NCBI RefSeq assembly: GCF_020515625.1
Contig: NZ_JAIWPJ010000001.1
Coordinates: 1,178,001-1,242,000 of the forward strand
Source: Natrinema amylolyticum
Lineage (GTDB): Archaea; Halobacteriota; Halobacteria; Halobacteriales; Natrialbaceae
Length of the DNA: 64,000 bases
Direction of reading: 5' to 3'
Positions 17,747 to 26,198 of the stretch are shown one piece after another. The position numbers were made by a program, and so were the translations under genes. The stretch's first letter is position 1, and each line of letters starts with the position of its first letter. Below the pieces are notes generated by a model. The model saw nothing but the letters and a program-made list of their open reading frames with translations, made no database searches and had not been told where the DNA came from.

Positions 17747-19456
17747 ATGGCACGGGATACCGAGGTCCTCGTTCTCGGCGGCGGCTCGACCGGCTGTGGC
17801 ATCGCCCGCGACCTGGCAATGCGCGGCCTCACGGTCACGCTCGTCGAGCGGGGGAACCTCACGGACGGAACGACCGGGCGGATGCACGGCCTGTTACACA
17901 GCGGGGGGCGGTACGCCGTTTCCGACCGGGCCAGCGCGACGGAGTGTATCGAGGAAAACGAGATCCTTCGGGAGATCGCCGGTCACTGCGTCGAGGAGAC
18001 CGGCGGCCTGTTCGTCCAGCGACCCGAGGACTCGGACGACTACTTCCGGGAGAAACTCGAGGGCTGCCGGGAGTGTGGGATTCCCGCCCGCGTCCTCTCG
18101 GGGCGGGAGGCCCGCGAGGTCGAACCGTATCTCGCGGACGACGTCGAGCGAGCGATCGAGGTCCCCGACGGCGCGGTCGACCCGTTCCGGCTCTGCGTTG
18201 CGAACGCACTCGACGCCGAAAATCACGGTGCGCGGGTCGAGACCCACGCCGAAGTGGTGGACCTCTTACGCGACGGCGACAGCATCTACGGCGTCGAGGT
18301 CCGCCACGACTCCGGGCCGGGCAAGCGCACGCACGCTACCCCAGGCACCACGGAGGAGATCACCGCCGACTACGTCGTCAACGCGACCGGCGCGTGGGCG
18401 GGCCAGATCGGCGCGATGGCGGACCTCGAGATCGAGGTCCGGCCCTCCAAGGGCGTCATGACGATCATGAACGTCCGGCAGGTCGACACCGTGATCAACC
18501 GCTGCCGGCCGAAGGGCGACGCGGACATCGTCGTCCCCCACGAGACGACGGCCATCCTCGGGACGACTGACGAGGAGGTCGCCGATCCGGACGACTACCC
18601 CGAGGAGGGATGGGAGGTCGATCGGATGATCGACACCCTCTCGGAACTGATCCCGATCCTCTCCGAGGCCCGAACGATCCGCTCGTTCTGGGGCGTGCGC
18701 CCGCTGTACGAGCCGCCGGGGACCGGCACGCAGGACCCGACGGACATCACGCGGGACTTCTTCCTGCTCGATCACGCCGACCGCGACGGCGTCTCGGGGA
18801 TGTCCAGCATCGTCGGCGGCAAGTTCACCACCTACCGGGCGATGGCCGAGGAGATCGCCGACCACGTCTGCGAGAAGTTGGGCGTGAACGCGTCCTGTTC
18901 GACCGCGGACGAGCCCTTGCCGGGCAGCGAAACCATCGAAACCCTCGAGGCGGGGATGGACGACTTCGGCCTCCGATCGCCGGTGGCTCGTCGGAGCAAA
19001 CAACGACTGGGGAGCCGGGCGAGCGAGGTCCTCGAGACCGAGAAGCCGAATCCGGTCGTCTGCCAGTGCGAGGGCGTGACCCGCGCGGAGATCCGGGACG
19101 CGATCTCACAGTCCGGCTCGGACCTGAACGCGGTCCGCATCCGGACGCGGGCCTCGATGGGGAACTGCCAGGGCGGCTTCTGCTGCCAGAATATGGCGAA
19201 CGAACTCCACCCCACGCACGACGAGGAGACGGTCCGCGAGGCGCTGGACGAACTCTTTCAGGAGCGCTGGAAGGGCGAGCGCCACGCCCTGTGGGGCGAA
19301 CAGCTCTCGCAGGCGATGCTCAACTACGCGCTCCACGCGACGACGATGAACCGTGATCGCGATCCCGCGAACGAGAACGGCGACGTCGACTTCGCGGCGT
19401 TCGACGGCGGCCGGAGCGGGCGGACTCGCGTCGACGGCTCTCGGAGGGCCGACTGA
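17747..19456 (+). CDS. glpA: Anaerobic-type glycerol-3-phosphate dehydrogenase subunit A
   Basis: 569 residues from ATG 17747; the frame is open further upstream but that part is promoter. An FAD-binding Rossmann start ([28 protein letters not shown] at 11-16) precedes the DAO-type catalytic domain. A C-terminal BFD-like [2Fe-2S] site has Cys439, Cys441, Cys474 and Cys479. The enzyme oxidises glycerol-3-phosphate to dihydroxyacetone phosphate and passes electrons through GlpB and GlpC to the membrane quinone pool. It is the first gene of the glpABC operon and diverges from glpK. Confidence 0.96.
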   Translation: MARDTEVLVLGGGSTGCGIARDLAMRGLTVTLVERGNLTDGTTGRMHGLLHSGGRYAVSDRASATECIEENEILREIAGHCVEETGGLFVQRPEDSDDYFREKLEGCRECGIPARVLSGREAREVEPYLADDVERAIEVPDGAVDPFRLCVANALDAENHGARVETHAEVVDLLRDGDSIYGVEVRHDSGPGKRTHATPGTTEEITADYVVNATGAWAGQIGAMADLEIEVRPSKGVMTIMNVRQVDTVINRCRPKGDADIVVPHETTAILGTTDEEVADPDDYPEEGWEVDRMIDTLSELIPILSEARTIRSFWGVRPLYEPPGTGTQDPTDITRDFFLLDHADRDGVSGMSSIVGGKFTTYRAMAEEIADHVCEKLGVNASCSTADEPLPGSETIETLEAGMDDFGLRSPVARRSKQRLGSRASEVLETEKPNPVVCQCEGVTRAEIRDAISQSGSDLNAVRIRTRASMGNCQGGFCCQNMANELHPTHDEETVREALDELFQERWKGERHALWGEQLSQAMLNYALHATTMNRDRDPANENGDVDFAAFDGGRSGRTRVDGSRRAD

Positions 19457-20773
19457 ATGGCGATCGAGGACGACGTGCTCGTCATCGGCGGCGGCATCGC
19501 CGGGGCAACCGCCGCGCTCGCCGCTGCAGAGCGGGACGTGCAAGTGCGAATCGTCTCGTATAAGCAGAGCACGCTCCGCAACGCCAGTGGACTGATCGAC
19601 GTGCTGGGCTACACGCCGGCGGGCGACGGGCCGCTCGCGGACCCCTTCGAGGCGCTCGCGGCCCTCCCCGAGGGCCACCCCTACGAGCGCGTGGGGAGCG
19701 AGGCGGTCCGCGAGGCCCTCGCCTTCTTCGACGAGATCGCGGGCGACGCGTACCAAGGCTCGCACACGGACGCCAACGCGCTCGTCCCGACCCACGGCGG
19801 GACGGTCAAGCCAACGGCGCGGTATCCGACGTCGACCGCGGCCGGGCTGGCAAGCGACGACCGCGACGCCCTGCTCGTCGGCTTCGAGACGCTGCCGGAC
19901 TTCGAGGCTCCGCTGGCGGCGTCGCACCTCGAGGCGACCGGTGCCCCCTTCGCGGCCCGCGGCGTGACGGTTCGGTTCCCCGGTATCGTCCGGGACGACG
20001 CGAAGATCACGCGGTACGCGCACCTGCTCGATCACGATGAGGCCGTCGAGACGGCAGACGAAACGCGAGCGGGCGAGCCCACCGCTCGCGAGGCCCTCGC
20101 CGAGACCGTCCGGAGCCACCTCGCGGACGAGGCCCGCGTCGGCTTCCCCGCGATCCTCGGTGACGACCGCGCCGACGCGGTCAGGGCCGACCTCGCGGAC
20201 CGGCTCGGCGTCGACGTCTTCGAGGTCCCGATGGGGCCGCCGAGCCTGCCCGGAATGCGACTCGAGGACCTGCTCTACGAGGCGCTCGAGGCGGCGGGTG
20301 TTCGCGTGACGACGGGCGTCCCCGTGGTCGAGTACGAGACCGACGACGCGGAGGCGAGCGCGACCGGCCCGGAACGGATCGATCGCGTCATCGTCGACCG
20401 CAACGGGGCCGAGATTCCCCACCGCGCCGATCAGTACGTGCTCGCGACGGGCGGACTGGTCGGCAAGGGCGTCCGGTCCGAGCGCGAACGGGTATTCGAA
20501 CCGATCTTCGACTGTCACGTCCCCCACGCCGCGGACCGCTACGACTGGTTCGTCGACGACGTCTTCGGCGACCAGCCCTACGCGCGGTTCGGCCTGCCGG
20601 TCGACCGCGACCTCAGACCGCTCGACGCCGTCGACGACCCGGAGTTTTCGAATCTGCGCGCGGCGGGTGCGGTACTCGGCGGCTACGACTTCGCCGCGGA
20701 GAAGTCCGGGAGCGGCGTCTCGCTGGCGACGGGCTACGTCGCCGGCCGGCGCGCCGCGGAGGGCTGCCGATGA
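19457..20773 (+). CDS. glpB: Glycerol-3-phosphate dehydrogenase subunit B
   Basis: 438 residues, starting directly after the glpA stop with no spacer. It begins with an FAD/NAD-binding fold (DVLVIGGGIAGATAALAAAE) and contains the GlpB-typical PMGPPSLPGMRLEDLLYEALEAAGV and a C-terminal GAVLGGYDFAAEKSGSGVSLATGY. GlpB is the second flavoprotein subunit of the anaerobic-type complex and relays electrons to GlpC. Its stop overlaps an ATG (ATGA) in the glpC frame, suggesting translational coupling. Confidence 0.95.
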   Translation: MAIEDDVLVIGGGIAGATAALAAAERDVQVRIVSYKQSTLRNASGLIDVLGYTPAGDGPLADPFEALAALPEGHPYERVGSEAVREALAFFDEIAGDAYQGSHTDANALVPTHGGTVKPTARYPTSTAAGLASDDRDALLVGFETLPDFEAPLAASHLEATGAPFAARGVTVRFPGIVRDDAKITRYAHLLDHDEAVETADETRAGEPTAREALAETVRSHLADEARVGFPAILGDDRADAVRADLADRLGVDVFEVPMGPPSLPGMRLEDLLYEALEAAGVRVTTGVPVVEYETDDAEASATGPERIDRVIVDRNGAEIPHRADQYVLATGGLVGKGVRSERERVFEPIFDCHVPHAADRYDWFVDDVFGDQPYARFGLPVDRDLRPLDAVDDPEFSNLRAAGAVLGGYDFAAEKSGSGVSLATGYVAGRRAAEGCR

Positions 20774-20874
20774 CGGCCGGATCAGCCCGCTCGAGGAGCG
20801 GAATCGACGGACGACCGACGAACAACGAACGACCGACCGACCGACGCGAGCGACGAACCGACCCACGTGATCCC

Positions 20875-22260
20875 ATGAGCGACGCAGAACAGCCGACCGA
20901 CGATGGCGTATCGGGCGACGACGAATTCGAGCCGATCCAGGTGTTCCCCGAGGCAGAGGAGATGGATCTCCGGCCGGGAGCCGATAACTGCTACAAGTGC
21001 TCGACCTGCGACACCAACTGTCCCGTCGCCGAGGTCGACGACGAGTTCCCCGGGCCGAAGTTCCAGGGGCCCGAGCAGTGGCGGCTCAAACGCCAGGACG
21101 ACCAGGACGTCGACGACTCGGTGATGAAATGCTCGAACTGCATGCGCTGTGATAGCGCCTGTCCCTCCGACGTCCCCCTCTCGCAGATGCACAACACCGC
21201 TCGAGGCGAGTACGTCGAAGAACAGATGGAGAAGCTCTCGCGGGAGTACATTCGCAACCGAATCCTGGCGAACTACCGGCGACTCGCCCCGCTCGGATCG
21301 ATGTTCCCGCGGACGACGAACTTCGTGATGGGGCTCTCGGCGACGCAGTGGCTCGGCGAAAAAGTGCTCGGCATTACGGGCGAGCGGGACTTTCCCGAGT
21401 TCGCGACGGAGACCTTTCGTGAATGGTGGACGAAACGAGGTGGCAACGCCACCTCGAAAAAGCGAGCGCAGAAGGCGCGAGCAAAGCGCGGCGACGCACA
21501 GGTCCGGAGCGACGAGAAGCGCATCGCGTACTTCCACGGCTGCTACGCGAATTACAACACCCCCGAGGTCGCGAAGGCGCTGGTCCGCGTCTACGAGCAC
21601 TTCGGCTACGAGATCATGGTCCCCGACCAGCACTGCTCGGGGACGCCGATGTTCGCCAACGGGATGCTCGAGGACGCGCGCCGGTCGGCCGAGACGAACG
21701 TCCGCGAACTCCGCGCGGCCATCGCGGACGGCGCTGACGTCGTCGCCTCCTGTAGCTCCTGCTCGATGTCGCTGCGCCAGGAGTACCCCGAACTGTTCGA
21801 CTTCGAGGGCACCGAGGACGTCGCGGAAAACACCTGGGACGCCGTCGAGTACCTCCGGGTTCACGAGGATCTCGAGGGCGAACTCGAGGACACCTCGGTC
21901 GGCGACGAGTTCGACGACTTCGCCTACCACGCGCCGTGTCACGCCCGGAACCAGGGGCTCGACGGCCAGACGACCGACGTACTTGCCGCCATCGACGGCG
22001 TCGATGCCCACGACGTCGGCGACTCCTGCTCGGGGATTTCCGGCACCTATGGCTGGAAGGCGGAGAATTACGAAACCTCCATGAAAATCGGGGCAGAAAT
22101 GTTCGACCACATGGAGGAGTCAGAGGCGAAAACGGGACTCACGGAGTGTCCGACCTGTTCGATGCAGATGGAACACGGAACCGGGTACGAGATCACCCAC
22201 ACCCTCGAGGTGCTCGAGGCAGCGCTCGTCGGGGACGCGACGGAGGCGACCGCGCAGTAA
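20875..22260 (+). CDS. glpC: Glycerol-3-phosphate dehydrogenase subunit C (iron-sulfur, membrane-linked)
   Basis: 461 residues from ATG 20875. An in-frame ATG at 20770 overlaps the glpB stop as ATGA but would add 35 arginine-rich residues not typical of GlpC. Two 4Fe-4S motifs (NCYKCSTCDTNCP, CSNCMRCDSACP) are followed by two CCG-type cysteine domains: CHGCYANY is replaced by FHGCYANY, then CSGTPMF, CSSCSMS, HAPCHARNQG, CSGISGTYGWK and CPTCSMQ. It carries electrons from GlpAB to the quinone pool. The stop overlaps the next gene by one base. Confidence 0.94.
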   Translation: MSDAEQPTDDGVSGDDEFEPIQVFPEAEEMDLRPGADNCYKCSTCDTNCPVAEVDDEFPGPKFQGPEQWRLKRQDDQDVDDSVMKCSNCMRCDSACPSDVPLSQMHNTARGEYVEEQMEKLSREYIRNRILANYRRLAPLGSMFPRTTNFVMGLSATQWLGEKVLGITGERDFPEFATETFREWWTKRGGNATSKKRAQKARAKRGDAQVRSDEKRIAYFHGCYANYNTPEVAKALVRVYEHFGYEIMVPDQHCSGTPMFANGMLEDARRSAETNVRELRAAIADGADVVASCSSCSMSLRQEYPELFDFEGTEDVAENTWDAVEYLRVHEDLEGELEDTSVGDEFDDFAYHAPCHARNQGLDGQTTDVLAAIDGVDAHDVGDSCSGISGTYGWKAENYETSMKIGAEMFDHMEESEAKTGLTECPTCSMQMEHGTGYEITHTLEVLEAALVGDATEATAQ

Positions 22261-23444
22261 TGGATCTCCAGGAGCGCATCGCTCGCCGCCGATCGGCGCG
22301 GACGGGGCCGCACGTCGTCGTCGACCGCGAGCAGCTCAGCCCGGTCGTCCACCGGCCGGAACCGGTCGGGCGCGGCCCCGTCTTAGAGCAACTGCTCGAC
22401 GCGCTCGAGCCGGTCTTCGATGGCGAGCTACCGCCGCCGGTCGCGGTGGTCGGGCCGGCGGGATCGGGAACGTCCGCGATCGTGACGGCCCTGTTCGACG
22501 CACTGAACGAGCAGTTCGGCGACTCGAACCGAACGATCGCCACGACGACGCGGGGCGGGAGCACCGGTCCGGTGACGTGGTTCGTCACCGTCGACGGCCG
22601 CCGCGTCGAGAGCCCGTTCGCGTTCTACCGGGCCGTGCTGTCCGGCATCTCCACCGAGCGGGTCCCCGAGAGCGGCGTCGGTACCGACGACCTGCGCGAG
22701 CGCTTGTCCGACAGACTCGCTCGCTCCGACCGCCGCGCGATCGTCGCGATCGACCACCACGACGAACCGGAGACGCTCAGTGCCGAGCGCGTCCGCGAAC
22801 TGCTGGCCCCGGTCGCGGACCGCGTCGCCACCGTCGCGGTCGGACAGCGAACGCCCGACGGTCACCGGGGACCCACCGTCACCGTTCCGGCCTACCGAGA
22901 TCACGAACTCGTTGACGTCGTGACCGACCGCGCCTCGACGGGCCTCGCCGCCGGCGCGCTCGACCACGACGCCGTTCGCGATCTCGCCGGCTGGGCCGAC
23001 GGAAACGCACACGACGCGCTCGCGACCCTGTTCGGTGCGGCCGTCCTCGCGAGCGAGGCCGACGCGGATCGGATCGAACCGGCCCACCTCGAGCGGGCGC
23101 GGGACGACGTACCCGAGGACGGCGTTCACGTGAGCCGAGCGCTCGCGCTCTCGGAGACCCGCCAGCGGGTGTTGCTGGCACTGGCCGATATCGAGTCGAG
23201 CGAGCGGCCGATTCGCGAGATCGCGGCGGCGATCGCCGATCGATCGTCGCTGACCGCCGGGACGGTCAAGCGATTCCTGTACGAGCTCGCGGATCGCGGC
23301 GTCATCGCCAGAGTTCCATTGCCGACCACCGACAATGGTAGCGGACGACGGCCGAGTACGGTCGAGCTCCGGTTTCCGACGATCGCGTTTCGCTCGCTGA
23401 CGACGTCCACGATTCCAACCCGCGGCGACGATACCGACGCGTAG
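22260..23444 (+). CDS. Orc1/Cdc6-like AAA+ family protein with degenerate P-loop
   Basis: 394 residues. Its layout resembles archaeal Orc1/Cdc6: an N-terminal arm with PVGRGPVLEQLLDALE, a P-loop region at residues 65-72, an AAA lid, and a C-terminal winged helix (ALSETRQRVLLALADIE through GTVKRFLYELADRGVI). The P-loop reads GPAGSGTS: the Walker A lysine is Thr71. Walker B is AIVAIDHHDE, with His-His between the two acidic positions. ATP hydrolysis is therefore doubtful. The start codon overlaps the glpC stop, and the CHAT-protease gene follows after 63 bp. It is unlikely to be a replication initiator and may be a regulator or scaffold. Confidence 0.75.
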   Translation: MDLQERIARRRSARTGPHVVVDREQLSPVVHRPEPVGRGPVLEQLLDALEPVFDGELPPPVAVVGPAGSGTSAIVTALFDALNEQFGDSNRTIATTTRGGSTGPVTWFVTVDGRRVESPFAFYRAVLSGISTERVPESGVGTDDLRERLSDRLARSDRRAIVAIDHHDEPETLSAERVRELLAPVADRVATVAVGQRTPDGHRGPTVTVPAYRDHELVDVVTDRASTGLAAGALDHDAVRDLAGWADGNAHDALATLFGAAVLASEADADRIEPAHLERARDDVPEDGVHVSRALALSETRQRVLLALADIESSERPIREIAAAIADRSSLTAGTVKRFLYELADRGVIARVPLPTTDNGSGRRPSTVELRFPTIAFRSLTTSTIPTRGDDTDA

Positions 23445-23507
23445 TTTCGACCGTCCGACTCCTTTTTGACTGTGGGAAGAGTGGGTGCAGTCAATAACGG
23501 GTGAGCA

Positions 23508-25586
23508 ATGACGATTAATATCGAGGAAACGACCGACCCGTGCGGGCTCACGGTGTCCGATTCGATCGAGCAACGCCGTCTGCAGGTCGAAACGTCGAGT
23601 CCGGTTCGGCCCGCCGCGATCGATCCCGACGACTTTCCGCTTCCGGTCGATACCGTCTGTGCCATCGACGCGGACGAACTCCGCTTGAACCAACTGTATT
23701 CGATCACGATCCACGACCGGACCGGCCAGACCGAAGCGAGTTTCGACGCGGGCGAAACGGCCCGGCTCGAGGACAGACCGCAGTTCGTCGGCGTGAGCGG
23801 TCCCATCAAACTCTACTGTCGAATCGACGTCCCGGGCACGATCGACATCGGGCTCGCATCGATCCGGATCGGCCTCGATCGCGAGAGCGAGATCGAACTC
23901 GGCGGCAGATCGCTTCACGAGCGACCCGCCGCGACCATCACGACGCCGCCCGATCCCGAGTCGATGATGGAGGCGATCTCCGCGTTCCCGTCGGCACTGA
24001 AGACGACCACGGCCGAGCGAACGTGGCCGACCCTGCGCGGCCATCCGCCGTTGGTCGAACTGGGCGACCGACTCGAGATACCGGAGACGCTCGACGGGCC
24101 CGACGGCGACGTGACGCTCACCGTTCCGCCGGAGTATCTATCGCTGTATCGGGCCGCACCGTTAGCGTTCTTTCTCGGCGCGACCGTTCGGCCGGGGTCC
24201 GAACCGGTACTCGAAACGAGCCGGTTCGAACGACCCTTACCAACCGGTGACGGATTCGAGGACGCAGTCGCACGGCTGCTGAAGCGCTTTTTCTTCCTCG
24301 AATGCCTGACTCGAACGGAGGGGATCTTCCAGTACGAACTCCACGGACGGCGGGCGCTCGAGGACAAGCTGCCGTACGATCTCGCGGAGATCTACGAGGC
24401 CGCCCCGTCGGAACGACTCGAACGCTATCTCGAAGTCCCGTACGAACGACTCGAACCGTACATTCCCCGCTGGCCGGTGACTGCGCACGTCCCGGCCGAT
24501 CCGGACACCGTCGAGCTGTTACCGTTCATTATCAACGAACTCGGCATCGTTCGCGATTCGCGCGGCGGACCGCCCGAAACGGTTCCCGGTTCGGGAGACA
24601 TCTCGGGAATGACCCGGTCGACGAGCCGAACCGGCGGGACGTCGCCGTCGCCGAGTGCGGACCGATCGTCGTTCGTCGTCCCCCACGTCACCGACGAGTC
24701 CGTCGAACACGCCTGGTTCGCCGACGACATTCCGCACGGGGCCTCGAAAGCGACGCTCGAGGCGTACCGAAACCAACTCGACCGCGACGCCAGAAGCGAG
24801 TCGATCGAGATCCTGCTCGTCTGTAACGACGCGCGGATGATCGGGGAACACGACCTCCTCGATAACGTCTACGGGAACCGAGAACTCCTCCCCTTCGAGG
24901 TTCACTCGGAGTTCGGCGTCGATACGGACCGACTGGCGACCCTGCTCACCGAGGGGGGCTACGACTTCTTCCACTATATCGGTCACGCGACCGCGGACGG
25001 TATCCGCTGTCCCGACGGGGAACTCGACGTCCGATCGCTCTCGTCGGTCGATCTGGGCGTCTTTTTCCTGAACGCCTGTCAGTCGTACGAACAGGGGCTC
25101 GCACTCACTCGACGCGGTGCGTTCGGCGGCGTCAGCACGTACGCCGATGTCGTGAACGATCGGGCCGTCGAGGCCGGAGAGACCATGGCTCGGTTGCTCA
25201 ACTGGGGATTCCCGCTCCGGGCCGCGCTCGAAATCGCCAGGACGAACTCGTCACTGGGCGAGCAGTATCTCATCGTCGGTGACGGGTCGGCGGATATCGC
25301 TCAGTCGGACGGCGGGGCGCCCTCAGTCGTCGAACTGGAACGATGTGGGAACGACCAGTTCGATTTCGCTATCCAGTCGTACTCCACCAAGGAGTTCAAA
25401 CTGGGAACGGCCACTGAATCGACGCTGCCGTCCGTCGCGGATCGCCACCTCAGTCCCGGGAAGACCGCCTTCTCGACGGTCGATAGAGCGGCTGTTCGGG
25501 AGTTACTCACGTGGAACGAAGCAGCGGTTCGAGTCGGCGACACGTTAGAGTGGGACGACGGATTCGGCTCTACCGTCTCCGAGTAA
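23508..25586 (+). CDS. CHAT-domain (caspase-like) protein
   Basis: 692 residues. Roughly the first 340 form a beta-rich and then helical region with no recognised family, followed by a Gly/Ser/Thr linker near residues 350-380. The C-terminal third has the CHAT signature. The catalytic His is 493 in FFHYIGHATADG, and the catalytic Cys is 524 in VFFLNACQS, followed by RRGAFGGVSTYADVVNDRAV. CHAT proteins are clan-CD cysteine peptidases, several of which are CRISPR- or gasdermin-linked effectors, while others are regulatory. No signal peptide or membrane segment is seen. The gene lies 63 bp after the Orc-like gene on the same strand and is probably co-expressed. Its target is unknown. Confidence 0.82.
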   Translation: MTINIEETTDPCGLTVSDSIEQRRLQVETSSPVRPAAIDPDDFPLPVDTVCAIDADELRLNQLYSITIHDRTGQTEASFDAGETARLEDRPQFVGVSGPIKLYCRIDVPGTIDIGLASIRIGLDRESEIELGGRSLHERPAATITTPPDPESMMEAISAFPSALKTTTAERTWPTLRGHPPLVELGDRLEIPETLDGPDGDVTLTVPPEYLSLYRAAPLAFFLGATVRPGSEPVLETSRFERPLPTGDGFEDAVARLLKRFFFLECLTRTEGIFQYELHGRRALEDKLPYDLAEIYEAAPSERLERYLEVPYERLEPYIPRWPVTAHVPADPDTVELLPFIINELGIVRDSRGGPPETVPGSGDISGMTRSTSRTGGTSPSPSADRSSFVVPHVTDESVEHAWFADDIPHGASKATLEAYRNQLDRDARSESIEILLVCNDARMIGEHDLLDNVYGNRELLPFEVHSEFGVDTDRLATLLTEGGYDFFHYIGHATADGIRCPDGELDVRSLSSVDLGVFFLNACQSYEQGLALTRRGAFGGVSTYADVVNDRAVEAGETMARLLNWGFPLRAALEIARTNSSLGEQYLIVGDGSADIAQSDGGAPSVVELERCGNDQFDFAIQSYSTKEFKLGTATESTLPSVADRHLSPGKTAFSTVDRAAVRELLTWNEAAVRVGDTLEWDDGFGSTVSE

Positions 25587-25675
25587 CGCACGCTAATAGC
25601 GAAACCGTTCGTTGACGCACACTGTTTCTTCCGCCCGTCTTTCGAAAGAGTCCGACTACGCTTCGATATCGCTAT

Positions 25676-25810
25676 TCAGGGGCCGACCTGCGACGAGCTC
25701 ACTGCCACGGCCGATCCGGCCTGACTGAGCAGGACGAACAGGGTGAACAGTGCGCCGATCATTCGTGGGTGCTGTGCGAGGTAATCCGTCATGCTGTCTT
25801 TCACGGACAT
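25676..25810 (-). CDS. Very small haloarchaeal membrane protein
   Basis: 44 residues: a short polar start, then the characteristic YLAQHPRMIGALFTLFVLL, a single hydrophobic helix ending in SQAGSAVAVSSS. The H-P-R-M-I-G-x-L-F-T pattern followed by an L-rich helix and QAG recurs in small haloarchaeal proteins annotated only as hypothetical. The ATG at 25810 is chosen because an AT-rich TATA stretch lies about 28-37 bp ahead; an internal ATG at 25792 is possible. Function unknown, and location probably the membrane. Confidence 0.65.
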   Translation of the reverse strand: MSVKDSMTDYLAQHPRMIGALFTLFVLLSQAGSAVAVSSSQVGP

Positions 25811-26198
25811 TACATTCCAATGGTTGTCACCAACCGCAATAAAATTATCTTATACTTACAAATAGTAGTAATTATAAAACAACGAGGGTCCGAAGCGATC
25901 GGGCGAAACCGATGTCCTCCGACAATCCGGTGCTATCGACCGAATCTACCGATGTACGGTCAGCGTATCGGTCGAATAAGACGTGCCTAGAGACCAACGA
26001 TGCAACTCTGCAGTCGTCGGACGCTCTACCACTGGCGCTCTTCGCTCGTCGCGACTGCGACGACGTACCGAAACACCCCAGATCGAAGTCACGAGAACGA
26101 CGAGCGTCAGCGCTCGAGACGTGGGCAATGTCAAAAAGACGGCTCACTTCTCACAGCAACCGAACCGCGAGTATCGTCGAGAGGCAGTCCTCGGCCGC
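25811..26198. other. Spacer between small membrane protein and aglB
   Basis: The first 70 bases are the AT-rich promoter of the minus-strand small gene (TATA-like stretch 25838-25847). A GGTTG-TCAC-CAACC stem lies at 25822-25835, between TATA and start. The remaining 300 bases have no frame with convincing codon character and form the tail beyond the aglB stop. Confidence 0.5.
25838..25847 (-). promoter_or_regulatory. TATA-like element of the 44-residue gene
   Basis: TAATTTTATT on the minus strand lies 28-37 bp ahead of ATG 25810. With a small inverted repeat (25822-25835) in between, it could form a regulated promoter. Confidence 0.5.

Noticed and set aside
20826-20845. Tandem GACC/CGAC units between glpB and glpC
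   Set aside because: It is a short simple-sequence run in a GC-rich spacer without any spacer-repeat structure; not a CRISPR array.
20770-20874. N-terminal extension of GlpC from the ATG overlapping the glpB stop
   Set aside because: The 35 added residues are arginine-rich low complexity; family members start near the later ATG. It remains possible because of the ATGA overlap.
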